Shown in pieces: positions 1 through 7,370 of a stretch of 64,000 bases of DNA. Within the stretch, counting starts at the first letter, position 1; the number at the start of each line of letters is the position of its first letter. Source of the DNA: Pseudofulvibacter geojedonensis. Lineage in GTDB: Bacteria > Bacteroidota > Bacteroidia > Flavobacteriales > Flavobacteriaceae. The stretch covers positions 310,001-374,000 of the forward strand of contig NZ_JBHTJM010000010.1 of NCBI RefSeq assembly GCF_042675745.1. The letters run 5' to 3'. The notes below the pieces were generated by a model, which saw nothing but the letters and a program-made list of their open reading frames with translations, was not told the DNA's origin and searched no databases. The position numbers were made by a program, and so were the translations under genes.

Positions 1-404
1 TCGATGTCATTGGTGAATTTAATCCCAAGGTGTTCCATTACATTAGAAGATCCACAAGCTGAAGAAACTCCATAATTACCATGTTTGGTTACCTTAACAT
101 CAGCTCCAGCCGTTACAAAAGAAGATAGGGTAGAGATGTTAAAAGTATCTTTTCCATCTCCACCAGTTCCGCATAAATCAATGGTGTTGAATTCTGATAA
201 ATTGACCGGAATACAAAGTTCTAATAAGGCATCTCTAAATCCTTTTAGTTCATCTAAAGTTATAGGTCGCATCATAAATACCGTTAAAAAAGAAGCTATT
301 TGGGCTTCATTATAACTCCCATTAGAAATGTTTATCAAAATGTCTTTAGCATTTTGATAGCCAATGGTTTCATGATTAATAAGTTTATTTAGTAGTTGTT
401 TCAT
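1..404 (-). CDS. trpD: Anthranilate phosphoribosyltransferase, partial (C-terminus outside window)
   Basis: Transfers the phosphoribosyl group of PRPP to anthranilate, the second step of tryptophan synthesis, in the cytoplasm. Only the first 134 or so residues are present because the gene runs off the left edge of the window. The visible part has the N-terminal helical domain and the PRPP-binding GTGGDG motif at residues 79-84, followed by KHGN at 107-110. The ATG at 404 opens MKQLLNKLIN and lies 29 nt after the trpG stop, so it is the third gene of a trpE-trpG-trpD operon controlled by the attenuator upstream of trpE. The identification is firm. Confidence 0.95.
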   Translation of the reverse strand, partial: MKQLLNKLINHETIGYQNAKDILINISNGSYNEAQIASFLTVFMMRPITLDELKGFRDALLELCIPVNLSEFNTIDLCGTGGDGKDTFNISTLSSFVTAGADVKVTKHGNYGVSSACGSSNVMEHLGIKFTNDI

Positions 405-433
405 TTTATGTTTTTAAGAGTTATTGAATGATT

Positions 434-1003
434 TTAATTGTTAATCCAATTCTCTAATATTTGTTTTCCATTTGGAGTTAAAACCGATTCTGGATGATAT
501 TGCACACCTCTTACATCATATGTTTTATGTCTTAACGACATGATTTGTCCGTTTTTATCTGTTGAGGTAACTTCTAGACAATCTGGCAAATCGTTACTTT
601 TTACCACCCAAGAATGATAACGACCTACTTCAAATTCGCTAGGTAGATTTTCAAATAACTGTTCATCTTGAACGGTTAATTTTACTTTTGTTGCCACGCC
701 ATGGTAAACTTCATCTAAGTTTTCTAACGATCCTCCAAAAACTTCACCGATAGCTTGTTGACCTAAGCAAACACCTAAAATACTTTTACTAGAAGCATAT
801 TTTTCTATGATAGGTTTTAATAATCCGGCTTCATCTGGAATTCCAGGACCTGGAGATAATAAGATCTTTTCGAAATCTTCAACTTCATCAATAAAAAGTT
901 GATCGTTTCTCTTTACGGTAACATCACAGTCTAAGTCTTCTAAATAATGAACTAGGTTGTAGGTGAAACTATCGTAATTATCTATAACTAATATCTTTTT
1001 CAT
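434..1003 (-). CDS. trpG: Anthranilate synthase component II (glutamine amidotransferase)
   Basis: Glutaminase subunit that supplies ammonia to TrpE for anthranilate formation from chorismate. It is 189 residues long, the usual size of a free-standing class I amidotransferase. The nucleophile is Cys79 in GVCLGQQ and the partner residues are His170 and Glu172 in YHPES; the oxyanion segment PGPG is at 51-54. It sits 6 nt downstream of trpE and 29 nt upstream of trpD on the same strand. The same family also serves folate synthesis (PabA), but the flanking trpE, trpD and Trp-codon leader make TrpG the natural assignment. Confidence 0.95.
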   Translation of the reverse strand: MKKILVIDNYDSFTYNLVHYLEDLDCDVTVKRNDQLFIDEVEDFEKILLSPGPGIPDEAGLLKPIIEKYASSKSILGVCLGQQAIGEVFGGSLENLDEVYHGVATKVKLTVQDEQLFENLPSEFEVGRYHSWVVKSNDLPDCLEVTSTDKNGQIMSLRHKTYDVRGVQYHPESVLTPNGKQILENWINN

Positions 1004-1009
1004 ACTATT

Positions 1010-2410
1010 TTATATTTCTTCAGCCAACTGTAAAGCAGTTTGTAAGGCTCTAACTTTATTATATACTTCTTGGGTCTCATTTTCTTCTGACGATTTGGCT
1101 ACAATACCTGCTCCAGCTTGAAAATGCAACTCATGGTTTTTACTTAAGAAAGTTCTAATGATAATTGCATGATTAAAATTACCATCAAAATCCATGAAAC
1201 CAATGGCGCCACCATAAAAATCTCGATTTGTTTTTTCGTATTTTTCTATTAATTGTAAGGCTTTATGTTTTGGTGCACCACTTAATGTGCCAGCAGGAAA
1301 TGTATCTGCAACTACTTGCATAGTCGTACTATTTGCATGTTTTTTACCAGTAACCTTAGAAACTAAATGAATTACATGAGAGAAAAATTGAAGCTCTTTG
1401 TAGGTAGTAACTTTTATATTACTACCATTTCTGCTCAAATCGTTTCGAGCTAAATCTACTAGCATTACATGTTCGGCATTTTCTTTAGGGTCTGCAAACA
1501 ATGCTTTGGCTACTTCTGCATCTTTTTCGTCATTACCTGTTCTTTTAAAAGTTCCAGCTATAGGGTGTATTTCTGTATGATTATCTTTTACTACTAATTG
1601 AGCCTCTGGTGAGCTTCCAAAGATTTTGAAATTTCCGTAATCAAAATAAAACAAATAAGGTGAAGGATTGATGCTTCTTAAGGCCCTATAAACATTAAAT
1701 TCATCTCCTTTAAATTTTTGAGAAAATCTTCTAGATAATACTAACTGAAAAACATCTCCTCTATAACAGTGTTGTTTAGCTAATGCCACTTGTTTTTTAA
1801 AATCTTCGTCTGTTAAATTAGATGTTGTCTCACCGTCTTTGTTAAATGAGTAATGTGCATAGGTGGTATTTTTAAGTAATTGCTCTATTTCTGCTATGTT
1901 GTTTTCACTCTTGTAATTATGGGAGAATAAATAAGCTTCATTATTAAAATGATTAATAGCAATTATATTTTGGTATACCGCATAATACATGTCTGGTATG
2001 ACTAAATCATTTTCTTTTTTAGTGATTTTTACCGCTTCAAAGTATCTAACGGCATCATAACTGGTGTAACCAAATAGACCATTATTTATAAACTTTAAGT
2101 TGCTTTTATCTGCTTTAAAAGACCCAGCAAATTCATGAATTACCTGGGGAATATTTACTTCTGGAGTGATGTCTTTTCTGTTTGAAGAACCATCTGGAAA
2201 CTGAGTAGAAACTATTTCATTCTCTATTTTAATGCTAGCAATAGGATTGAAACAGATATATGAAAAACTATTGTCATTTGCATGATAGTCACTACTCTCT
2301 AACAGTAGACTATTAGGGAATTTATCTCTAATTTTTAAATAAATACTAACTGGTGTAATTGTATCTGATAGTATTTTTTTTGATGTGGTATGTAATTGAA
2401 ATGTTTTCAT
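1010..2410 (-). CDS. trpE: Anthranilate synthase component I
   Basis: Converts chorismate and ammonia (from TrpG) to anthranilate, the committed step of tryptophan synthesis. The chorismate-binding domain fills the C-terminal half, with conserved segments such as PIAGTFKR, HVMLVDLARNDL and GAPKHKA. The N-terminal LLESS segment is the element that binds tryptophan for feedback inhibition in this family. I place the start at the ATG at 2410 (MKTFQLHTTS, 466 residues). A longer frame opening at a TTG at 2446 would read through the attenuator hairpin and is not credible. First structural gene of the trp operon. Confidence 0.94.
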   Translation of the reverse strand: MKTFQLHTTSKKILSDTITPVSIYLKIRDKFPNSLLLESSDYHANDNSFSYICFNPIASIKIENEIVSTQFPDGSSNRKDITPEVNIPQVIHEFAGSFKADKSNLKFINNGLFGYTSYDAVRYFEAVKITKKENDLVIPDMYYAVYQNIIAINHFNNEAYLFSHNYKSENNIAEIEQLLKNTTYAHYSFNKDGETTSNLTDEDFKKQVALAKQHCYRGDVFQLVLSRRFSQKFKGDEFNVYRALRSINPSPYLFYFDYGNFKIFGSSPEAQLVVKDNHTEIHPIAGTFKRTGNDEKDAEVAKALFADPKENAEHVMLVDLARNDLSRNGSNIKVTTYKELQFFSHVIHLVSKVTGKKHANSTTMQVVADTFPAGTLSGAPKHKALQLIEKYEKTNRDFYGGAIGFMDFDGNFNHAIIIRTFLSKNHELHFQAGAGIVAKSSEENETQEVYNKVRALQTALQLAEEI

Positions 2411-2420
2411 TTTTTGACAT

Positions 2421-2451
2421 AAAAAAAGGCTTGTCGTGAGAGACAAGCCTT
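2421..2451 (-). terminator. trp attenuator terminator hairpin
   Basis: Read on the minus strand, AAGGCTTGTC (2451-2442) pairs perfectly with GACAAGCCTT (2435-2426) around the loop TCTCAC, followed at once by a run of seven T (2427-2421). It lies 10 nt before the trpE ATG and 31 nt after the leader-peptide stop. The loop and the first bases of the right arm, CTCACGA, are complementary to TCGTGAG near the end of the leader ORF, which gives an alternative antiterminator pairing of 7 bp. This is the arrangement of a ribosome-mediated attenuator. Confidence 0.9.
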
Positions 2452-2482
2452 GATATTTTGGTTTTAAATATACAATAGCAAT

Positions 2483-2545
2483 TTAGCTCACGAAATTTGA
2501 TTTTCGAGAGTTCCACCACCAAGTATTGTTTAAAATTAAATTCAT
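2483..2545 (-). CDS. trpL: trp operon leader peptide with three consecutive Trp codons
   Basis: A 20-codon ORF upstream of trpE encodes MNLILNNTWWWNSRKSNFVS. Three adjacent TGG codons sit at residues 9-11, far above chance in a 20-residue peptide in an AT-rich genome. Just after them, CTCTCGAAA can pair with TTTCGTGAG (one mismatch) to form a 1:2 hairpin. A ribosome stalled at the TGG codons would cover the first arm and free TCGTGAG to pair with the terminator loop. The peptide is a regulatory sensor of charged tRNA-Trp rather than a functional protein. Confidence 0.9.
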   Translation of the reverse strand: MNLILNNTWWWNSRKSNFVS

Positions 2546-2564
2546 TTGTTCTTATTATTGGCTA

Positions 2565-2596
2565 CAAATATCTAAATAGAATTTTTAATGTGCAAA
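2565..2596 (-). promoter_or_regulatory. Probable trp operon promoter
   Basis: On the minus strand TTTG (2596-2593) is followed after 20 nt by GATATTTG (2572-2565), a one-mismatch match to the Bacteroidota -33/-7 pattern TTTG and TAnnTTTG. Transcription would begin near 2560, giving a short 5' leader of about 15 nt before the leader-peptide ATG at 2545. Confidence 0.6.
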
Positions 2597-2612
2597 TAAA
2601 TAATCATAAAAA

Positions 2613-2639
2613 TACACCCCACTAGATTAGTGGGGTGTA
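2613..2639 (-). terminator. Terminator of the marR-yceI unit
   Basis: A perfect 12-bp stem, TACACCCCACTA with TAGTGGGGTGTA around loop GAT, is followed on the minus strand by ATTTTTAT. It lies 38 nt past the yceI stop and just upstream of the trp promoter, insulating the two units. Confidence 0.85.
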
Positions 2640-2676
2640 AAGAAGATGTTATTATAACTTATTGTTTTATTGTGGG

Positions 2677-3246
2677 TTAAAACTTTAAAGTAACATCTAA
2701 GTCAAACTCATCACTTATAGCTTTATCTTTTAAGTTGTCAAAGAAACTAGCAGAGCCATATTTAATATCAAATTGAGTTCTATCTATTTTAAATTTTGTT
2801 GAGGCAGTATTATCTTTCACTGTCATTTCAAAGCTTACAATTTTAGTAATTCCTTTAATGGTTAAGTCTCCAGATACATGGTAATGATGATTATGGCCCC
2901 TAGCATTAGTTATTTTTAATGTAGCTGTTGGGTGCTTTTCAACTCCAAAGAAGTCATCATTCTTTAAGTGTCCTGTTAAATATGCATTTTTTTCAGCATC
3001 CATATCTTCTGTTTGAATAGAGTTCATATCCATTACAAACATTCCACCAATTAATTTATCTCCTTCAAAGTTTAAAGTACCTTCTTTTAATTTAATACTT
3101 CCGTAATGTGTGCTTCCTGTTACTTTGTGCCCAGTCCATTTTATGGTACTTTCTTTAACCTTAACTTCTTTAGTTACTAAGTTAGTAAATGCTAACGATG
3201 CAAATGCTACAAATGCAATTAGACCAAGTGTTATTCTGTTTTTCAT
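2677..3246 (-). CDS. YceI-family secreted lipid/isoprenoid-binding protein
   Basis: 189-residue protein with an N-terminal signal peptide (MKNRITLGLIAFVAFASLAF) and a YceI-type lipocalin-like barrel that in known members binds polyisoprenoid or fatty-acid ligands in the periplasm. Family features include STIKWTGHKVTG near the start of the barrel, LIGGMFVMDMNSI and the late segment FDIKYGSASFFDNLKDKAISDEF. It lies 22 nt downstream of a MarR regulator in the same orientation, a frequent pairing in Flavobacteriia, and ends in its own terminator. The ligand and physiological role cannot be read from the sequence. Confidence 0.88.
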   Translation of the reverse strand: MKNRITLGLIAFVAFASLAFTNLVTKEVKVKESTIKWTGHKVTGSTHYGSIKLKEGTLNFEGDKLIGGMFVMDMNSIQTEDMDAEKNAYLTGHLKNDDFFGVEKHPTATLKITNARGHNHHYHVSGDLTIKGITKIVSFEMTVKDNTASTKFKIDRTQFDIKYGSASFFDNLKDKAISDEFDLDVTLKF

Positions 3247-3268
3247 TTTATAAGTATTTAGTTTTAAT

Positions 3269-3724
3269 TTATGTTCTTAATTTTTCTAGTAAATAGCATA
3301 GAGTAGTAGCTTCTTTGTGAGTAAGTTTGTTTACAATATTACTTTCTATACCATCTAGTTTTGGGTCTAAATTTAATAATATATTAAGACCTTTATTGGT
3401 AATGGTTAATTTAACTTGCCTACGATTTTCAGGACATTGTTTTCTATTAACCAATTCTTTTTCAACTAATTTATCAATAATTCTACCGGTATTACTGTTT
3501 TTATGAACCATTCTTTCTTGAATAGTTTGTTGATTAACAGGAATACCTTTTTGACCTCTCAAAATACGAAGCACATTATATTGCTGTCCACTTAAGTCGT
3601 TATTTTTAAATAATTTCTTTAACTGATCAGTAATGTAGTTATTAGTAAACACTAAACTTAATACGACCTCTTTAGCAATAGGTAGTTTAGCATCTGATTT
3701 TAATAACTGGTTTAAAGTACTCAT
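3269..3724 (-). CDS. MarR-family transcriptional regulator
   Basis: 151-residue winged-helix regulator. The helix-turn-helix and wing span roughly residues 45-110, with QQYNVLRILRGQKGIPVNQQTI, then the wing segment with NRRQVKLTITNKG typical of MarR proteins. Dimerisation helices flank it. It is the first gene of a two-gene unit with yceI and is divergent from the thioredoxin-like lipoprotein gene at 3833. A short inverted repeat, TACAA-N3-TTGTA at 3730-3742, sits between its -7 box and start codon and is a plausible autoregulatory site. The effector is unknown. Confidence 0.88.
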   Translation of the reverse strand: MSTLNQLLKSDAKLPIAKEVVLSLVFTNNYITDQLKKLFKNNDLSGQQYNVLRILRGQKGIPVNQQTIQERMVHKNSNTGRIIDKLVEKELVNRKQCPENRRQVKLTITNKGLNILLNLDPKLDGIESNIVNKLTHKEATTLCYLLEKLRT

Positions 3725-3729
3725 GTATA

Positions 3730-3754
3730 TACAATAGTTGTAGGTACAAATATA
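3730..3754 (-). promoter_or_regulatory. marR promoter -7 box with adjacent inverted repeat
   Basis: On the minus strand TATATTTG (3754-3747) matches the Bacteroidota -7 consensus exactly. Between it and the marR ATG (3724) lies TACAA-TAG-TTGTA (3742-3730), a perfect 5-bp inverted repeat where a MarR dimer could block transcription. Confidence 0.5.
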
Positions 3755-3832
3755 TGGTTAATTTAAGATTGAATTAAACTTTTAACAAGAATTTAAGTTT
3801 ATTAGTTTGTTAATATTAATTAACTTAGTAAA

Positions 3833-4330
3833 ATGAAAGTTTATCAATATTTTATCTTATTAACACTAATAATAGCCTGTAAGAACAGAGGAGATAAGTC
3901 AATTAAAAATCAAGAAATCATAAGTGTTAATTATGAAGAGTTAGAACCTTTTCTTAATAAGGTTTCAGATACAACTTATGTAGTTAATTTTTGGGCTACT
4001 TGGTGCAAACCTTGTGTAGAAGAACTTCCTTTTTTTGAAGAATTGAATAAAAAGTATGCTTCTGACAAAGTTAAGGTTTTACTAGTTAGCTTAGATATGC
4101 CCAAACAATTAGAAACTAGATTAAAACCTTTTGTGAAAGAGAATAAGTTGAAATCTCAAGTTATTTTATTAAATGATCCTAATCAAAACAACTGGATACC
4201 TAAAATAGATTCACATTGGGATGGAGCTATACCAGCTACTTTAATATATAATAAAAATAGACGCATGTTTTATGCTAAATCATTCACCTATTCAGAATTA
4301 GAAAAAATCACCAAACAATTTATACCATGA
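3833..4330 (+). CDS. TlpA-like thioredoxin-fold lipoprotein
   Basis: 165-residue exported thiol-disulfide oxidoreductase. The signal peptide ends in the lipobox LIIAC, giving a lipidated Cys16. The thioredoxin domain carries the redox motif WCKPC (Cys58, Cys61) in the context VNFWATWCKPCVEELP, and a later IPATLIYN segment supplies the cis-proline. It is expected to act in the periplasm as a reductant or thioredoxin-like donor. Its stop overlaps the start of the next gene by four bases (ATGA), so the two are probably translationally coupled. Confidence 0.88.
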   Translation: MKVYQYFILLTLIIACKNRGDKSIKNQEIISVNYEELEPFLNKVSDTTYVVNFWATWCKPCVEELPFFEELNKKYASDKVKVLLVSLDMPKQLETRLKPFVKENKLKSQVILLNDPNQNNWIPKIDSHWDGAIPATLIYNKNRRMFYAKSFTYSELEKITKQFIP

Positions 4331-5001
4331 AAATAAAAGTATTAAGTCTGTTAGCATGTTTTGTGTTGTTAGCTTGTAAAAATGAGAATAAAGAAGAAGT
4401 TAGTCAACAAAAAGAAATAGCAGTTGCAGTAGATAAAGAAAATAAAAATAAAGTAGAAAAAGCTTTAGGTTATGAAATTGGAGATTTAGCTACAGACTTT
4501 TCTTTAATGAATGTTAATGATAAGAAGGTTTCATTATCAGATTATAATACTGCGAAAGGTTTTATAGTAATATTTACCTGTAATCATTGCCCTTTTTCTG
4601 TTGCTTATGAAGATAGAATAATAGCTCTAGATAAAAAATATATAAAACAAGGTTACCCAGTTATAGCTATTAATCCAAATAATCCAGAAAGTTATCCAAC
4701 AGACAGTTTTGATGCAATGAAGGTAAGAGCAAAAGAAAAAGGTTTTACTTTTCCATATTTATTTGATGATGGTCAAAAAATATATCCACAATATGGAGCT
4801 ACTAAAACACCTCATGTTTTCGTATTGCAAAAGCAAGAGAAAGGAAATGTAGTTAAGTATATTGGAGCTATAGATAATAATTATCAAGATGCTTCTGCTG
4901 CAACAGAACATTATGTAGCAAATGCAATAGACGCATTGTTAATAGGAGAGGAAGTAGTAGTGAAAAAGACCAAGGCAATTGGTTGCTCAATTAAGAAGTA
5001 A
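4327..5001 (+). CDS. Redoxin/thioredoxin-fold lipoprotein with CNHC motif
   Basis: 224-residue lipoprotein (lipobox LLAC, Cys17) with an AhpC/TSA-redoxin type thioredoxin fold. The active-site segment is FTCNHCPFSVAYEDR (Cys85, Cys88), a CxxC variant common in a Bacteroidota thioredoxin-like family, and TKTPHVFVL holds the cis-proline. The C-terminus ends in a lone Cys (AIGCSIKK). It overlaps the preceding TlpA-like gene by 4 nt and is followed by a strong terminator. A periplasmic thiol peroxidase or reductase role is likely; the substrate is unknown. Confidence 0.85.
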   Translation: MKIKVLSLLACFVLLACKNENKEEVSQQKEIAVAVDKENKNKVEKALGYEIGDLATDFSLMNVNDKKVSLSDYNTAKGFIVIFTCNHCPFSVAYEDRIIALDKKYIKQGYPVIAINPNNPESYPTDSFDAMKVRAKEKGFTFPYLFDDGQKIYPQYGATKTPHVFVLQKQEKGNVVKYIGAIDNNYQDASAATEHYVANAIDALLIGEEVVVKKTKAIGCSIKK

Positions 5002-5018
5002 TCCACTATATCTATAGG

Positions 5019-5046
5019 AAAACCGAGTGATGCGCTCGGTTTTTTA
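5019..5046 (+). terminator. Rho-independent terminator after thioredoxin pair
   Basis: AAAACCGAG (5019-5027) pairs with CTCGGTTTT (5035-5043) around a 7-nt loop, continuing into a T-run. It ends the two-gene thioredoxin unit and separates it from the persulfide dioxygenase operon. Confidence 0.9.
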
Positions 5047-5071
5047 TGTTTAATAACTCATAAAAAATAGG

Positions 5072-5079
5072 TATATTTG
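5072..5079 (+). promoter_or_regulatory. -7 box of the persulfide dioxygenase operon
   Basis: TATATTTG is an exact TAnnTTTG match lying 22 nt upstream of the ATG at 5102 and immediately downstream of a terminator. No convincing -33 element was seen. Confidence 0.5.
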
Positions 5080-5101
5080 CCTTCCAATAACAGAAAGATA
5101 A

Positions 5102-6511
5102 ATGACAGTAGAACAATTATATACCAAATGCTTGGCAGAAGCAGCTTACTATATAGAGTCTAACGGAGAAGCAGTAATTATAGACCCGTTAAGAGAAACT
5201 CAGCCATACATAGATAGAGCAAAACAAGATAATGCAACTATTAAATATGTGTTTTTAACACATTTTCATGCCGATTTTGTTTCTGGGCATGTAGATTTAG
5301 CTCAACAGACTGGAGCTACAATTGTATTTGGTCCTAATGCAACTACAGAGTTCGATATTCATTCTGGTACAGATGGAGAAGAGTTTAAAATAGGTGATGT
5401 TACACTTACCTTGTTACATACTCCAGGTCATACCATGGAATCTTCTTGTTATTTGTTAAAGGATGCAAACGGAAAAGAAACAGCTGTTTTTACAGGTGAT
5501 ACCCTGTTTATTGGAGATGTGGGAAGGCCAGATTTAGCGGTTAAAAGCAATCTAACTACTGAAGATTTGGCGGGACATTTATACGATAGTTTGCGTACAA
5601 AATTAATGGTGTTGCCTGATAATGTAACTGTTTATCCAGCTCATGGTGCAGGAAGTGCTTGTGGTAAAAATATGAGTAAAGAAACTTTTGATACTTTGGG
5701 TAATCAGAAAAAAGTTAATTATGCTCTGCAAACTGATCTAAGCAAAGAAGATTTTATAAAAGAATTAACTACTGGATTAGCTACTCCACCACAATATTTT
5801 CCAAAAAATGTAGCGATGAATAAAGGAGTAAATGTACAGATAGATGCAATTATTTCTAAAGGTACTGCAGCATTAGATGCTAAAACATTTGCTGAGTTAG
5901 CACAACAAAAAGATATATTAGTAATAGATGCTCGTTCTCCCCAAGATTATGTAAAAGGGAGTATAGAAGGTGCTTGGTATTTTGGTATAACTGGAGGTTT
6001 TGCACCATGGGTAGGTACTTTAATAGAAGATCTTAACCAAAAAATAATATTTATTGCTCCAGAAGGAAGAGAATCAGAAGTAGTTACAAGGTTAGCTAGA
6101 GTAGGCTATGATAACTCTTTGGGTTATTTAGAAGGAGGAATGCAAGCTTGGGAAGAAGCTGGGTATGCTATTGATATTACAGAATCAATTTCTGCTGAAG
6201 ATTTTGAGAAAGAAATAAATGAGGGAAAAGTAGAGAATCCTTTAGATGTTAGAAAAATAGGAGAATATCAAGCACAACATATAGAAGGAATTACTCACTT
6301 ACCATTGAGTACAGTACATGAACATGTAAAAGAGTTAGATGCTAGCAAAAGGTATCATATTCACTGTGCAGGAGGATACCGATCTTTAATTCATGCTTCT
6401 ATTTTGAAAAGTAATGGCATAAAAAATGTAGTGAATATAGAAGGTGGATTTGGAGCCATAAAGAAAACAGACATAAAAACGACAAGCTATGTTTGTCCGT
6501 CAGAATTATAA
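5102..6511 (+). CDS. Persulfide dioxygenase-rhodanese fusion (CstB-like)
   Basis: 469-residue cytoplasmic protein with three domains. Residues 1-240 are an ETHE1-type metallo-beta-lactamase fold: the ligands are His54, His56, Asp58 (THFHADF), His110 (TPGH), Asp133 (TGDT) and His181 (PAHGAGS). Residues 260-355 form a rhodanese domain whose active-site loop reads IAPEGRES with no Cys. Residues 365-460 form a second rhodanese with Cys422 (HCAGGYRS). This dead-then-active rhodanese order matches Staphylococcus CstB, which oxidises low-molecular-weight persulfides to thiosulfate. Two more rhodanese genes follow within 25 nt, supporting a role in reactive-sulfur detoxification. Confidence 0.88.
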   Translation: MTVEQLYTKCLAEAAYYIESNGEAVIIDPLRETQPYIDRAKQDNATIKYVFLTHFHADFVSGHVDLAQQTGATIVFGPNATTEFDIHSGTDGEEFKIGDVTLTLLHTPGHTMESSCYLLKDANGKETAVFTGDTLFIGDVGRPDLAVKSNLTTEDLAGHLYDSLRTKLMVLPDNVTVYPAHGAGSACGKNMSKETFDTLGNQKKVNYALQTDLSKEDFIKELTTGLATPPQYFPKNVAMNKGVNVQIDAIISKGTAALDAKTFAELAQQKDILVIDARSPQDYVKGSIEGAWYFGITGGFAPWVGTLIEDLNQKIIFIAPEGRESEVVTRLARVGYDNSLGYLEGGMQAWEEAGYAIDITESISAEDFEKEINEGKVENPLDVRKIGEYQAQHIEGITHLPLSTVHEHVKELDASKRYHIHCAGGYRSLIHASILKSNGIKNVVNIEGGFGAIKKTDIKTTSYVCPSEL

Positions 6512-6532
6512 ATTAACCCCAAATAAAAAGAA

Positions 6533-6850
6533 ATGACCGATTTAAATCAGAAAGAATGGGCAGAACAATTAGCAAAAGATGACAATGCTATTGTTTTAGA
6601 TGTAAGAACACAAGAAGAAGTAGAAGAAGGTTTTATTCCTAATGCAATTAATATAGATGTTCGAGAGCCACAACAATTTTTAGATCAAATAAACGAGTTA
6701 GATAAATCTAAAAATTATTATGTGTATTGCCGATCAGGAGGAAGAAGCTCTCAGGCTTGTGCAGTAATGAATCAAATGTGTGCTATTCCTAATACTTTTA
6801 ATTTAGTTGGAGGTTTTATGGAGTGGGCAGGAGAAGTGTCACATAATTAA
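6533..6850 (+). CDS. Single-domain rhodanese
   Basis: 105-residue cytoplasmic rhodanese consisting of one domain. The signature segments VLDVRTQEEVEEG, YCRSGGRSSQA (catalytic Cys66) and LVGGFMEWAGEV are all present. It would accept a sulfane sulfur as a Cys persulfide and pass it on. It starts 21 nt after the CstB-like gene and ends 5 nt before a rhodanese lipoprotein, so the three almost certainly share a transcript. The likely partner is the persulfide dioxygenase. Confidence 0.9.
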   Translation: MTDLNQKEWAEQLAKDDNAIVLDVRTQEEVEEGFIPNAINIDVREPQQFLDQINELDKSKNYYVYCRSGGRSSQACAVMNQMCAIPNTFNLVGGFMEWAGEVSHN

Positions 6851-6855
6851 AAATC

Positions 6856-7224
6856 ATGATTAAAAAGTTTTTCTTAGCTGTAGTTTGTATTTTCTTTTCT
6901 TGTAAAGAAAAGCAATCAGACGGGATTAAAGTTGTTGGTGTAAATGAGTTTTCAGAGGTGATTGATTCTGAAAATGTTCAAATACTAGACGTAAGAACAC
7001 CTAGTGAGGTTGCAAACGGAAAAATAGACAAGGCTATTGAAATTAATTTTTTTGATAAGAACTTTAAGCAACAAGTTGCCAAACTAGACAAAAACAAAGT
7101 AGTAGTAGTTTATTGTAAAGCTGGAGGAAGGAGTAATAAAGCGGCCCATATATTAAATAAAATGGGTTTTAAAGAAGTTTACGATTTAGATGGTGGCTAC
7201 ACAAGTTGGAAAAAAAAGAAATGA
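6856..7224 (+). CDS. Rhodanese-domain lipoprotein
   Basis: 122 residues: a signal peptide with lipobox FFSC (lipidated Cys16) followed by a rhodanese domain with ILDVRTPSE, YCKAGGRSNKA (catalytic Cys87) and LDGGYTSWKK. The lipidation signal places it in the periplasm, unlike its cytoplasmic neighbour, so the operon appears to handle sulfane sulfur on both sides of the inner membrane. It lies 5 nt after the preceding gene and is followed within 6 nt by a terminator hairpin. Confidence 0.88.
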   Translation: MIKKFFLAVVCIFFSCKEKQSDGIKVVGVNEFSEVIDSENVQILDVRTPSEVANGKIDKAIEINFFDKNFKQQVAKLDKNKVVVVYCKAGGRSNKAAHILNKMGFKEVYDLDGGYTSWKKKK

Positions 7225-7229
7225 TTTAC

Positions 7230-7257
7230 AAGTGGTTTTTTAAAACCACTTTTTTTA
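7230..7257 (+). terminator. Terminator of the sulfur operon
   Basis: AAGTGGTTTT (7230-7239) pairs with AAAACCACTT (7242-7251) and leads into a T-run. Confidence 0.88.
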
Positions 7258-7260
7258 TTC

Positions 7261-7295
7261 ATAAAAAAAGCATCTCTTTTAACCGAGATGCTTTT
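7261..7295 (-). terminator. Terminator of ssrA
   Basis: AAAAGCATCTC (7266-7276) pairs with GAGATGCTTTT (7285-7295). On the minus strand the stem is followed by an unbroken T-run, so it most likely ends the tmRNA transcript some 75 nt past the mature 3' end; it could also back up the neighbouring plus-strand terminator. Confidence 0.75.
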
Positions 7296-7370
7296 AAAGT
7301 AGTTTTTATTAACCCCTTAATTATAAACCACTTCATGAAAATAACTAAATAGTTATTATGAATTTATTAT

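Noticed and set aside
85..315. Rightward 76-residue ORF
   Set aside because: Antisense to trpD, whose motifs and frame are clear; composition follows the trpD codons.
2411..2446. Longer trpE start at TTG 2446
   Set aside because: It would translate through the attenuator hairpin and T-run and add residues unlike TrpE; the ATG at 2410 is preferred.
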